A stretch of DNA of 26,272 nt, from assembly GCA_023955225.1 (NCBI GenBank), contig JAGSGJ010000030.1:1-26272 (forward strand), written 5' to 3'. The notes under the pieces are model-generated. The model made no database searches and was not told the DNA's origin. It saw only the letters and a program-made list of their open reading frames with translations. This stretch comes from Sulfurovum sp. GTDB taxonomy: Bacteria; Campylobacterota; Campylobacteria; Campylobacterales; Sulfurovaceae. Both the position numbers and the translations under genes were made by a program. Positions 15,529-23,353 of the stretch are shown here, piece after piece. Each line of letters starts with the position of its first letter. Position 1 is the stretch's first letter.

Positions 15529-15534
15529 TATAAT
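15529..15534 (+). promoter_or_regulatory. -10 box for a leaderless transcript of the second regulator
   Basis: TATAAT ends 6 bp before ATG 15541, so the predicted transcription start is the A of the start codon. No Shine-Dalgarno sequence is present between phoU and this ATG, and no Pho half-site is found 10 bp upstream of the hexamer. Read-through from the pstC promoter is also possible. Confidence 0.55.
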
Positions 15535-15540
15535 TCACAC

Positions 15541-16227
15541 ATGGAAAACGAAAATATAGAAATAGTTGTTATCGAAGATGAGGAAGATATCTTAGAACTT
15601 ATTGAGTATCACCTGAGTAAAGAGGGTTATACCGTAACTGGCTTTCTCTCTACAGACAATGTGGAACAGTTTTTAGAAGAAGAAACCCCCGCGCTCATGC
15701 TTGTCGACCGTAACCTCCCAGGGATGGAGGGGAGTGAATTTGTTGCCTATCTTAGAGAGATAGGATATGACATCCCTGTGATCTTCCTTTCTGCTAAAGA
15801 TAAAGAGTCTGAACTGGAAGAGGGGTTTGAAGCAGGTGGTGATGACTACATGAGCAAACCTTTTTCCCCTAAAGAATTGACACTTAGAGTCAAGGCACTG
15901 CTGAAGCGTTCTGGTGCCTTGCAAAAACAACAACGTATCAAATATAAGATACTTACCATGGATTTGGTAAAAAAAGATCTCACTATTGAAGGTCAAATTG
16001 TCTCTCTTACTAACCTTGAATTTAATCTTCTGCACACGTTTATTAAAAATATCGATAAAGCCCTGACAAGAGATTTTCTTCGTGATGAGGTATGGGGATC
16101 TGACGGTGATGGAGTGAATGATAATGCAGTCAATGTGGCTATCAATCGCCTTAAAAATAAAATAGATCCACAAAATGAGCAGAACTACTTCCACCCTGTA
16201 TGGGGAGTAGGGTATAAGTTTTCATAA
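15541..16227 (+). CDS. OmpR/PhoB-family response regulator, phosphate cluster, copy 2
   Basis: A 228-residue PhoB/OmpR-type regulator, paralogous to the gene at 10352. The receiver has Glu12, Asp13, phospho-acceptor Asp56, Ser84 and Lys106 and matches copy 1 at about 101 of 125 positions in a hand alignment. The winged-helix domain (LTNLEFNLLHTF, RDEVWG, NVAINRLKNKI) matches at about 53 of 96. It follows phoU by 36 bp, so it may be the last gene of the pst operon as well as having its own -10. No kinase gene accompanies it; recQ follows. It may recognise different sites, or compete with copy 1 for phosphorylation. Which copy is the principal Pho regulator cannot be told from sequence; copy 1 has the Pho box. 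Confidence 0.92.
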   Translation: MENENIEIVVIEDEEDILELIEYHLSKEGYTVTGFLSTDNVEQFLEEETPALMLVDRNLPGMEGSEFVAYLREIGYDIPVIFLSAKDKESELEEGFEAGGDDYMSKPFSPKELTLRVKALLKRSGALQKQQRIKYKILTMDLVKKDLTIEGQIVSLTNLEFNLLHTFIKNIDKALTRDFLRDEVWGSDGDGVNDNAVNVAINRLKNKIDPQNEQNYFHPVWGVGYKFS

Positions 16228-16353
16228 AAACATGTACCCAGGGGCATTTCCTCGGTATTTTCTTCCTTGGGGCAGGGCACAAGAGAACTGTAACATTTTT
16301 GCTAAAAACATTACAATTTGACATATTTTGACTTTCTTTGATTTTAGAAACGC

Positions 16354-16359
16354 TACACT
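16354..16359 (+). promoter_or_regulatory. -10 box for a leaderless recQ transcript
   Basis: TACACT ends 6 bp before ATG 16366. Upstream are T-rich tracts spaced about a helical turn apart (16325-16345), as in Campylobacterota sigma-70 promoters without a -35. An imperfect dyad, TGTAA...TTACA with TTTTT/AAAAA inside (about 16289-16315), lies farther upstream. No Shine-Dalgarno is seen. Confidence 0.5.
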
Positions 16360-16365
16360 TCTATT

Positions 16366-18150
16366 ATGAATAAATTAGAAACACTTGAACACTATTTCGG
16401 ACACAGCTCATTTAGACCTTTACAAGAAGATGTAGTTGATGCTATCTTGGCAAAACAAGATGTATTGATGATACTCCCTACGGGTGGTGGGAAATCACTC
16501 TGTTATCAACTTCCTACACTTCTGATGGAAGGTATTACAGTCGTAGTCTCCCCTTTGCTGGCACTTATGCATGATCAAGTGGTGGCACTTAAAGCCAATG
16601 GTATTTCTGCCGAGATGCTCTCTTCTATGCAAGATCTGGAAGAGAGTCAAAAGATAGAAGCCCAGTTGAGAGCAGGAGAGATAAAACTTCTTTATGTCGC
16701 ACCGGAACGTCTTACGAATGCTTATTTTCTTAACATGTTACATCAACTTCCTATAAACTTTTTTGTCATTGATGAAGCACACTGTGTAAGTGAATGGGGA
16801 CATGAGTTTAGAGAGAACTATAGACGTCTTTCTTTGCTCAAAGAGCAGTTTGCAACCACACCCATAGCAGCATTTACAGCCACTGCAACCCATGCAGTGG
16901 AGAGTGACATCGCCTCTAACCTGGGTTTACAAAATCCTAAACGTGTCAGAGGTTCACTCTTTCGTGAAAATTTGACCATTAACGCAAGACACCGCATAAA
17001 AGATGGAAGAGCACAGTTGATGGAGTTTTTAAAACTTCACACTGACGAGTCAGGTATCATTTATACCCTTTCACGGAAGTCAACAGAAGCAGTAGCACAC
17101 TTTTTACAAACTAAAGGGATAGAAGCTAAAGCCTATCATGCTGGGCTCCCTACAAAAGAGAAAAATCGCACTTATGCAGATTTTGTAGCAGACAAGGTAC
17201 AGATAGTCGTAGCAACCATCGCTTTTGGAATGGGGATAGACAAGAGTAACATACGTTTTGTCGTGCATATGACGATGCCAAAGACGTTAGAAAACTTTTA
17301 TCAGGAGATCGGACGTGCAGGAAGAGACGGGGTAGCATCTGAAACACTCTTGCTTTTTTCGGCACAAGACATTGTGCAGCAAAAAATGTTTATAGAAGAT
17401 CTGCCGGAAACACCTTACAAACAACATGCATTTAACAAGCTTGACAGTATGGTACGCTTCGCCAACTCTGAGAATTGCAGGCATCAGAGTATTGCTGCGT
17501 ATTTTGATGACCGTATGAAAGATTGTGGAGACAAATGTGACAACTGTACGGCACCTGAAAGTGAAAAGATAGATATAACTACGGCAGCACGTATGCTGCT
17601 CTCAACCATCTTACGTACAGAGCAGAATTTCGGTTTACACTATGTGATAGATGTACTTAAAGGAAGCAAAGAACAAAGAGTACTGCAAAATGGACATGAT
17701 ACTCTTTCAGTCTATGGCATAGGGGATGAATACAGTAAATCGCAATGGTTGACGATAGGGGACAAGCTATTGGAATTGAATGCTGTAGAGATAGGTGAGT
17801 TTAAAGTCTACAAGTTGACAAATTTTGGTATAGAAGTGATTAAAGGTGCACATAAGATCGAGCTCAAAAAAGAAAGACTTACTGTACAAAAAGCTGAGAC
17901 GAAAAAGAAAGTGACTTATTTTGATGATTATGATGTGGAAGTGTATGACAAGCTCCGTAACCTCCGCACGCAGATCGCTTCTGAAAAAGGTATTCCTCCT
18001 TATATTGTCTTTTCAGACAAAACACTGAAAGACTTGAGTGTGAAAGTTCCGAAAGATAAAGAAGCAATGCTTGAAGTACACGGTATCGGTGAAGTGAAAT
18101 TTGAACGTTACGGGAAAGAGTTTCTTACTCTTTTAAATAATGAACTCTAA
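16366..18150 (+). CDS. recQ: ATP-dependent DNA helicase RecQ
   Basis: RecQ is a 3'-5' DNA helicase acting in recombination and fork repair. The 594-residue protein has the complete RecQ layout. The helicase core holds TGGGKSLCYQ (Walker lysine 43), DEAH beginning at residue 136 in IDEAHCVSEWGHEFR, SAT-equivalent AFTATAT, and the QEIGRAGRDG motif VI. A zinc-binding region near residues 370-395 has Cys in NCRHQS and CGDKCDNC. An RQC winged helix and then a C-terminal HRDC domain (about 515-594: YDKLRNLRTQIASEKGIPPY, ending HGIGEVKFERYG) follow. The last 11 bp overlap rnhB. The start lacks a ribosome-binding site and is probably leaderless. Confidence 0.96.
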   Translation: MNKLETLEHYFGHSSFRPLQEDVVDAILAKQDVLMILPTGGGKSLCYQLPTLLMEGITVVVSPLLALMHDQVVALKANGISAEMLSSMQDLEESQKIEAQLRAGEIKLLYVAPERLTNAYFLNMLHQLPINFFVIDEAHCVSEWGHEFRENYRRLSLLKEQFATTPIAAFTATATHAVESDIASNLGLQNPKRVRGSLFRENLTINARHRIKDGRAQLMEFLKLHTDESGIIYTLSRKSTEAVAHFLQTKGIEAKAYHAGLPTKEKNRTYADFVADKVQIVVATIAFGMGIDKSNIRFVVHMTMPKTLENFYQEIGRAGRDGVASETLLLFSAQDIVQQKMFIEDLPETPYKQHAFNKLDSMVRFANSENCRHQSIAAYFDDRMKDCGDKCDNCTAPESEKIDITTAARMLLSTILRTEQNFGLHYVIDVLKGSKEQRVLQNGHDTLSVYGIGDEYSKSQWLTIGDKLLELNAVEIGEFKVYKLTNFGIEVIKGAHKIELKKERLTVQKAETKKKVTYFDDYDVEVYDKLRNLRTQIASEKGIPPYIVFSDKTLKDLSVKVPKDKEAMLEVHGIGEVKFERYGKEFLTLLNNEL

Positions 18151-18703
18151 CCCATTATGCGGCATAGATGAAGCAGGACGGGGCCCTTTGGCCGGTTCAT
18201 TGGTCATCGCTGGAGTGGTGTTGAAAAAGCCTATTGAGGGACTGATGGATTCTAAGAAGCTTACAGAGAAAAAACGTGAAGCACTTTACCCGCTTGTGAT
18301 TGAAAATTCTGAGTATCATATCGTTTCTTTTTCAGCCAAAGAGGTTGATGAGATGGGTCTCTCTAAATGTTTACAGTTAGGTTTACAAAGTATACAGAAA
18401 CATTTGTCTGTAGTTGAGTATCTTTTTGATGGAAACAGTACTTTTGGCGTTGAAAATATTACAACGATGATTAAGGCAGACAGTAAAGTGGCTGAAGTCT
18501 CTGCGGCAAGTATATTGGCAAAAGTCACACATGACAGAGAAATGATAGAGATAGCAAAAAAGTACCCCGAATATGGGTTTGAAAAACATAAAGGGTATGG
18601 AACCAAAGCCCACATTGAGGCTTTACTCAAATATGACCGATGTGAAATGCATCGTAAAACTTTTAGAGTTAAAGGCTTGGATGACGCTGTACTAAAAGTC
18701 TAA
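18140..18703 (+). CDS. rnhB: Ribonuclease HII
   Basis: RNase HII nicks RNA-DNA hybrids, including single ribonucleotides left in DNA. The 187-residue protein starts at ATG 18140, inside the end of recQ. The active-site motif GIDEAGRGPLAGS is at residues 8-20 (Asp10, Glu11), and the later conserved Asp lies in MIKADSKVAEVSAASILAKV; KHKGYGTKAH is the family C-terminal motif. With no Shine-Dalgarno, its translation probably depends on ribosomes finishing recQ. Its 3' end overlaps the convergent gene at 18692 by 12 bp. Confidence 0.95.
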   Translation: MNSNPLCGIDEAGRGPLAGSLVIAGVVLKKPIEGLMDSKKLTEKKREALYPLVIENSEYHIVSFSAKEVDEMGLSKCLQLGLQSIQKHLSVVEYLFDGNSTFGVENITTMIKADSKVAEVSAASILAKVTHDREMIEIAKKYPEYGFEKHKGYGTKAHIEALLKYDRCEMHRKTFRVKGLDDAVLKV

Positions 18704-20026
18704 AGATTTACCGTTGATCTTTACGGAGCCATCCATTATGTTGATATTATAGATTCTCTGACCCAGTGATCTTTTCGGTCTATACATCATATAGCCTATC
18801 ATGAATTTTGGATCTTCTTTAAGCATATTGAGTATCTCTTTTGAAATGGATAGGTGTATATCCCCATCGATTTTATGCAGCGCATGTTTTGCTTTCATCC
18901 CTAAGCGGTAAATATCTAAAGACTCATCTATATCCAACCTGGCATTAAGGGTAAATCCATGCATCTCTTTCCCATGAAGTGTTACTTTCTCAACAGATAG
19001 ATTTGAAATATCGACATGCATATTATTTGAAACGAGTGTTTCTAAATGTGCATCAAACGCTTTTTCTTTATTTGGGTCTGTCTTTTGCAGTTTCTCCAAA
19101 GTATCTATATCAAGGTTGCTGACATTCATATCCATGTCTAACGTCTGCATACCAAATTTTTCTTTTTCAAAGAGGAGATCAATATTTTTAATCTTTGTTT
19201 TGAGTGTTTCAGTAGCCAGACCATTTACTACTGTGGAGGTTGAGTGTAGAGAAATAGAATCAGCTAAGAGTGCACCTTCAGCTTCCTCAGCAATTTGTAT
19301 ATTCTCTATACTGTAGTCTGTAGTATAATCATACGCAGTTGTTCCTGTAAGGGCATAGTGACTTTGATAGCCAGAGATAGTTCTATTTAGTTCATTACTC
19401 ATATAGAGGTGAAGTGTGTCAAATCTCTGGATGTATTGAACTATTTTTTCCTTTTTGATATCTCCTGAAAAGTGCAAGCCCTGGAGCGTTATCTTGATTT
19501 CTTTTTTCCCTTCTACTTTTTCTTTGATGTCTTTGATATAACCTTCAAAAGTAGTGCTACTATGGACGATATCTACATGCATAAAGAATGCTTTGTTATT
19601 TATCATATCTTCAAGTTGGGTTAAAACTTTTTGGTCATTTTCATTAGTGAAGGCTGTTTTTAAATATAGTGGTAGGGTAAGAGGATACAATTCTAAAGCA
19701 ATCATATCTTTTAAGTACGTCACATCAGTACCTATCTGTAGGCCTGTAAGCTCTTTTGCTTCTTCAACACTTACCTGCAACCCTTTTTCTGTTAAAAACA
19801 GAGCAGCTTTCTTGGGATCATTGATTTGGATCACAAAGTGTTCAGTCTCTTTTTTTATCTCTCTGTCTGAGACTGTAAATCCATTTGTTTGCATCTCAGT
19901 GAGCTGTACATTGACTGCTTCTTGTAAGGTGCTTAGGTTTTTAACGTTTTCTGTATGATTAAAGTAATAGAATATGGCAATAATGATAAGTACAAGTAAG
20001 CCAAAACCTAATTTTTTTCGACCCAT
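18692..20026 (-). CDS. Membrane-anchored protein resembling the YdgA/DUF945 family
   Basis: A 444-residue protein with one N-terminal membrane helix (residues about 6-22, LGFGLLVLIIIAIFYYF) and a large domain that should lie in the periplasm. The domain is rich in alternating beta-strands (HVDISNLSVEKVTLHGKEMH and similar repeats) with many threonines and aspartates, and the layout resembles DUF945/YdgA proteins, for which no function is established. This family match is from general resemblance only. ATG 20026 shares a base with the aroC stop (TAATG), with AAAGGT upstream, so it is translated after aroC. It is the last gene of the dyad-promoted minus-strand run from 23242. Confidence 0.6.
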   Translation of the reverse strand: MGRKKLGFGLLVLIIIAIFYYFNHTENVKNLSTLQEAVNVQLTEMQTNGFTVSDREIKKETEHFVIQINDPKKAALFLTEKGLQVSVEEAKELTGLQIGTDVTYLKDMIALELYPLTLPLYLKTAFTNENDQKVLTQLEDMINNKAFFMHVDIVHSSTTFEGYIKDIKEKVEGKKEIKITLQGLHFSGDIKKEKIVQYIQRFDTLHLYMSNELNRTISGYQSHYALTGTTAYDYTTDYSIENIQIAEEAEGALLADSISLHSTSTVVNGLATETLKTKIKNIDLLFEKEKFGMQTLDMDMNVSNLDIDTLEKLQKTDPNKEKAFDAHLETLVSNNMHVDISNLSVEKVTLHGKEMHGFTLNARLDIDESLDIYRLGMKAKHALHKIDGDIHLSISKEILNMLKEDPKFMIGYMMYRPKRSLGQRIYNINIMDGSVKINGKSLDF

Positions 20027-21105
20027 TATTGACCTTTGTAAAGAGCCGTCAAGTGGTCCATCTTTTTACCCATGTTAAGCAGGGTCATATCCGCAAGTGT
20101 AAGTGCCATCATGGCTTCACATACCACAGCACCTCTAATGGCCACACACGGGTCATGTCTACCTTTGAGATTACATTTTACCTCTTCATTTTGAGTCGTG
20201 ATAGTCTGTTGCTCTTGAAAGATAGACGGTGTCGGTTTGAAGTGTGTTTTTACTATGATGGTATCACCATTTGAGATACCGCCAAGCATACCGCCTGAGT
20301 GATTGGAAGTAAAGCCACCCAAGGTAATTTCATCATTATTTCCACTGCCTTTTAGGTGCGTACTGGCTACACCATCACCTATCTCTACCGCTTTTGCTGC
20401 GTTGATGCCCATCATCGCTTCTGCAAGTATGGCATCGAGTTTATAGTAGAGTGGTTCACCCAGTCCTATGGGTACACCCGTAGCCGTAGTAAGTACCACG
20501 CCGCCTACAGAGTCATGATTGTCTTTTGCAGTTAAGATAGCAGCTTCCTGTGCGGATTCCTGTGCAGGGTCAAGAGCATACATTTTAGAACTTTTGGCAT
20601 ATTCAAAATCCTGTACCGAGCCTTTGATACCATCCACTTCACACAGTCCACTTTGTATGGAGACACCCAGTTCTTTGAGCATCAGTTTCGCGATAGCACC
20701 CCCTGCCACACGTGCAGCTGTCTCTCTAGCTGAACTTCGTCCACCACCACGGTAGTCTCGTAGACCATATTTGTGAAAGTAGGTAAAATCTGCATGCCCG
20801 GGACGAAAGAGGTCTTTCACATTCTCATAATCTTTGGATTTTTGATTGGTATTAAAAATGACCATGGCTATAGGCGTGCCTGTACTCAGCCCTTCAAATG
20901 TACCAGAAAGGATCTCAAATTTGTCATCTTCTTTGCGTCCTGTCTCCAGTTTCGATTTACCTGGTTTTCGTCTGTCCAGCTCACTTTGTATAAATGCCTC
21001 ATCTATGGTAAGCCCAGCAGGTACACCATCAAGTATACAGCCCAATGCTTTACCGTGAGATTCACCAAAAGTAGTGAGAGTTAGTTTTTTTCCAAAGGTA
21101 TTCAT
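20026..21105 (-). CDS. aroC: Chorismate synthase
   Basis: AroC performs the last shikimate step, converting EPSP to chorismate with reduced FMN. The 359-residue protein carries the family signatures: FGESHGKALGCILDGVPAG at residues 13-31, RPGHADFTYFHKYGLRDYRG and RSSARETAARVAGGAIA near residues 100-137, and DPCVAIRGAVVCEAMMALTLAD toward the C-terminus. Start ATG overlaps the rnc stop (ATGA), and its stop overlaps the next ATG. The chorismate enzyme is embedded in an RNase gene run, an arrangement I recall in C. jejuni. Confidence 0.97.
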   Translation of the reverse strand: MNTFGKKLTLTTFGESHGKALGCILDGVPAGLTIDEAFIQSELDRRKPGKSKLETGRKEDDKFEILSGTFEGLSTGTPIAMVIFNTNQKSKDYENVKDLFRPGHADFTYFHKYGLRDYRGGGRSSARETAARVAGGAIAKLMLKELGVSIQSGLCEVDGIKGSVQDFEYAKSSKMYALDPAQESAQEAAILTAKDNHDSVGGVVLTTATGVPIGLGEPLYYKLDAILAEAMMGINAAKAVEIGDGVASTHLKGSGNNDEITLGGFTSNHSGGMLGGISNGDTIIVKTHFKPTPSIFQEQQTITTQNEEVKCNLKGRHDPCVAIRGAVVCEAMMALTLADMTLLNMGKKMDHLTALYKGQ

Positions 21106-21773
21106 GCTTTTAATTCCTTTAATGCAACTTCAGCTGCTTTTTGTTGTGCTTCTTTTTTACTTTTACCTTTTGCTGTAGCAATGGTTTTATCATCAAGTAT
21201 CACTGCGATGACAAACTCTTTTTTGTGGTCTGGCCCTGAAGAGTCTAAAAGTGTATAAAGAGGAGTGACACCATGTGTTGCCTGTGTGAGTTCCTGTAAG
21301 GCAGTTTTGTAATCTTTTGAGAGAGAATCAAGGTCTATTTTTGGGTGACTCTCTTCGAGGAGCCTGATGGATATCTCTTTGGCTGTATTTAACCCTGCAT
21401 CAAGGTAAATAGCACCAATGATCGCTTCAAAGGCATTTGAAAGTAATGAGGGTTTGTCTCGGCCATTGTTGTTCTCTTCTGCCAATGAAAGGTAGATATA
21501 TGAACCAAGATCGAGCTTTCTTGCTAAAAGAGTAAATCCAACTTCATTTACAAGTGACGCACGGATCTTTGAAAGTATGCCTTCATTTGAATTTGGGAAT
21601 TTAAAAAAAAGGTACTCACCTACGATGAGGTCCAGTACGGCATCCCCTAAAAATTCAAGCCGCTCATTATTGTAAGGCTTTTTGTCACTTTTATGTGTTA
21701 GAGCCTCAATAATCAATTGCTTGTTTTTAAATGTATAGCTCAGTCGTTTTTCAAGTTGACTGTAATCGTTCAT
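21102..21773 (-). CDS. rnc: Ribonuclease III
   Basis: RNase III cuts double-stranded RNA, including rRNA precursors. The 223-residue protein has the signature NERLEFLGDAVLD at residues 36-48, with catalytic Glu40 and Asp44; the second acidic cluster lies in NAFEAIIGAIYLDAG near 113-127. A double-stranded RNA-binding domain occupies the C-terminal 70 residues (DYKTALQELTQATHG to KGKSKKEAQQKAAEVALKEL). ATG 21773 is preceded by AGGAGAAAGA. It lies 22 bp after rnhA and overlaps aroC by 4 bp. Confidence 0.97.
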   Translation of the reverse strand: MNDYSQLEKRLSYTFKNKQLIIEALTHKSDKKPYNNERLEFLGDAVLDLIVGEYLFFKFPNSNEGILSKIRASLVNEVGFTLLARKLDLGSYIYLSLAEENNNGRDKPSLLSNAFEAIIGAIYLDAGLNTAKEISIRLLEESHPKIDLDSLSKDYKTALQELTQATHGVTPLYTLLDSSGPDHKKEFVIAVILDDKTIATAKGKSKKEAQQKAAEVALKELKA

Positions 21774-21795
21774 TCTTTCTCCTACTGTATTAATT

Positions 21796-22239
21796 TTATA
21801 ATGTTAACTTTATTCTTTCAGCTTCATCACGGGCCAGTTCGTCGCAACGTTCATTTTCGGGATGTCCATTGTGACCTCTTACCCATGTCCCACATACATT
21901 ATGGGTACTTGCAGCTTCGAGATAGGCTTCCCATAAGTCTACATTTTTTACTTTAGCAAAGTTTTTACGTACCCATCCTGATAGCCATTCATTGATGGCT
22001 TTGACGACATACGAGCTGTCTGAGATGACTTCTACATCACAAGGCTCTTTAAGGAGCTTTAGCCCCTCTATCACGCCTTGTAACTCCATCCGGTTATTGG
22101 TGGTATGCACATGTGCACCAGAGTACTCTTTACGGTTTCCTTTAAACTCTAAGATACCCCCATAGCCACCGGGTCCAGGGTTACCTAGACTGGAACCATC
22201 AGAGTAGAGAGTAATCTGTTTTCGGGCTTGATTTTGCAA
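21796..22239 (-). CDS. rnhA: Ribonuclease HI
   Basis: RNase HI degrades the RNA strand of RNA-DNA hybrids. The start chosen is TTG 22239, because GAGGA lies 5-6 bp upstream; a TTG at 22251 is also in frame but sits on that ribosome-binding site. This gives 147 residues with catalytic Asp14 (LYSDGSSLGNPGPGGYGG), Glu52 (NNRMEL), Asp74 (ISDSSYV) and Asp133, plus His123 in RGHNGHPENERCD. Its first 41 bp overlap the end of the LapB-like gene in another frame, suggesting coupled translation. Confidence 0.94.
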   Translation of the reverse strand: MQNQARKQITLYSDGSSLGNPGPGGYGGILEFKGNRKEYSGAHVHTTNNRMELQGVIEGLKLLKEPCDVEVISDSSYVVKAINEWLSGWVRKNFAKVKNVDLWEAYLEAASTHNVCGTWVRGHNGHPENERCDELARDEAERIKLTL

Positions 22240-23242
22240 TTTTTTCCTCAACTTTAACAGAGTTTATCGCCATACAATTTGGACAGCGTTTGAAAGAAAC
22301 AGGAAAACTCTGTTTACATTTCTTACACATATAAGAGAAGATCAAGTCCCCCTCTTCAAAGCCATTTTGTTTTGCTGTAGCTAGTATGTCTATACTAAAA
22401 ATACCACTTTGGGTTGCGGGTTCTTGTAAATAACCTTTAGCATAATAAAGCGTTTGCAGCTGTTCATTTGATGTGATTATATCTAAATCGAGTTGTGAAT
22501 TTGGTAAGAACCAAAGGACGTCAAGAAGCTCTTTGATACGTTCAGGATCAATGATCTCCCAAGCACTTTTAGTATCAAGTCGTAAAAGGGCTGTGACAAT
22601 GTGTCGATAAAGATCAGGTTCTTCTTCTAATATCTTTTTGAGGCTGTCTATTTTATTTTGTATGGTTAAGGTTTTGTTCGCAATGAGTTTTGAGAAATCC
22701 AGAAATTTTTCAAGTGATCTTGTCTCTTCCCCGAGCATATTAAGAGGACCCAGAACTTCTTTTGCTTTATCATATTTTTGCATGATCTCATACACGATCC
22801 CCAGTTCATAGAGGGCTTTGACATTACGAGGTTTCTTACGTAAAACCTCTGTATAAATGGACTGAGACCGCTCTAGAAATCCTGCATGTAGATAGGTACT
22901 ACCAAGACGTTCCATAAGTTCTATTTTCCCTGAATCATGTGAAATGTTTTTAATAAGGAAAAGATAAATACCAATGGCCTTATGATACTCACCCGTATTT
23001 TCAAATGCTTTTGCCAGTAGGGTAAGTGGTTTAAGCATATGAGGTTCAAAAGGCATATCTGCTGTTTCCAATGCACACTCAGAACTGTCAAATTTTTCTA
23101 AAAATTTAAGTAGATTTCCTTCCTCCTTTTGCTGCTTATGCAGTCCCCATCCATAGGTAACGAGTGCAATGATAAGAGAAATGACAACAATAAGCATGAT
23201 GCTGAAAAGCGGGTCATTATACGCAGGTAATATATGTTCCAA
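22199..23242 (-). CDS. Membrane-anchored TPR protein with C-terminal zinc ribbon, LapB-like
   Basis: A 347-residue protein: N-terminal membrane helix (about 13-32, LFSIMLIVVISLIIALVTYG), a chain of tetratricopeptide-like helix pairs (about 70-190, e.g. AFENTGEYHKAIGIYLFLIK, LYELGIVYEIMQKYDKAKEV), then a four-cysteine ribbon at Cys306, Cys309, Cys320 and Cys323 (CKKC and CPNC). This order is that of LapB (YciM), which in E. coli controls LpxC turnover and LPS synthesis through its TPRs and rubredoxin-like domain. Homology is suggested by architecture, not proven. The start is TTG with AAGGA 5 bp upstream. It heads the minus-strand run and is divergent from dnaG. Confidence 0.75.
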   Translation of the reverse strand: MEHILPAYNDPLFSIMLIVVISLIIALVTYGWGLHKQQKEEGNLLKFLEKFDSSECALETADMPFEPHMLKPLTLLAKAFENTGEYHKAIGIYLFLIKNISHDSGKIELMERLGSTYLHAGFLERSQSIYTEVLRKKPRNVKALYELGIVYEIMQKYDKAKEVLGPLNMLGEETRSLEKFLDFSKLIANKTLTIQNKIDSLKKILEEEPDLYRHIVTALLRLDTKSAWEIIDPERIKELLDVLWFLPNSQLDLDIITSNEQLQTLYYAKGYLQEPATQSGIFSIDILATAKQNGFEEGDLIFSYMCKKCKQSFPVSFKRCPNCMAINSVKVEEKIAKSSPKTDYSLL

Positions 23243-23323
23243 AATAATCCTTAAGATAGGCGAAAACTATGGGTAAAAGGTCAAAGTAACTAGTCATATG
23301 AGCTTTACTTTGTTTACGTCCTT

Positions 23324-23349
23324 AAATTATATCTAATTAGATATAATTT
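23324..23349. promoter_or_regulatory. 26-bp perfect palindrome forming back-to-back -10 boxes
   Basis: The half AAATTATATCTAA (23324-23336) is followed by its exact complement. TATAAT occurs on the plus strand at 23342-23347 and on the minus strand at 23331-23326. The plus hexamer ends 6 bp before the dnaG ATG; the minus one would start the LapB-like gene's transcript near 23319. RNA polymerase could occupy only one direction at a time. Confidence 0.6.
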
Positions 23350-23353
23350 TAGA

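Noticed and set aside
16288..16317. Pho box upstream of recQ
   Set aside because: GTAAC and GTAAT-like words are present but their spacing is not 11 or 22 bp in either direction and no -10 sits 10 bp away; it is an imperfect dyad instead.
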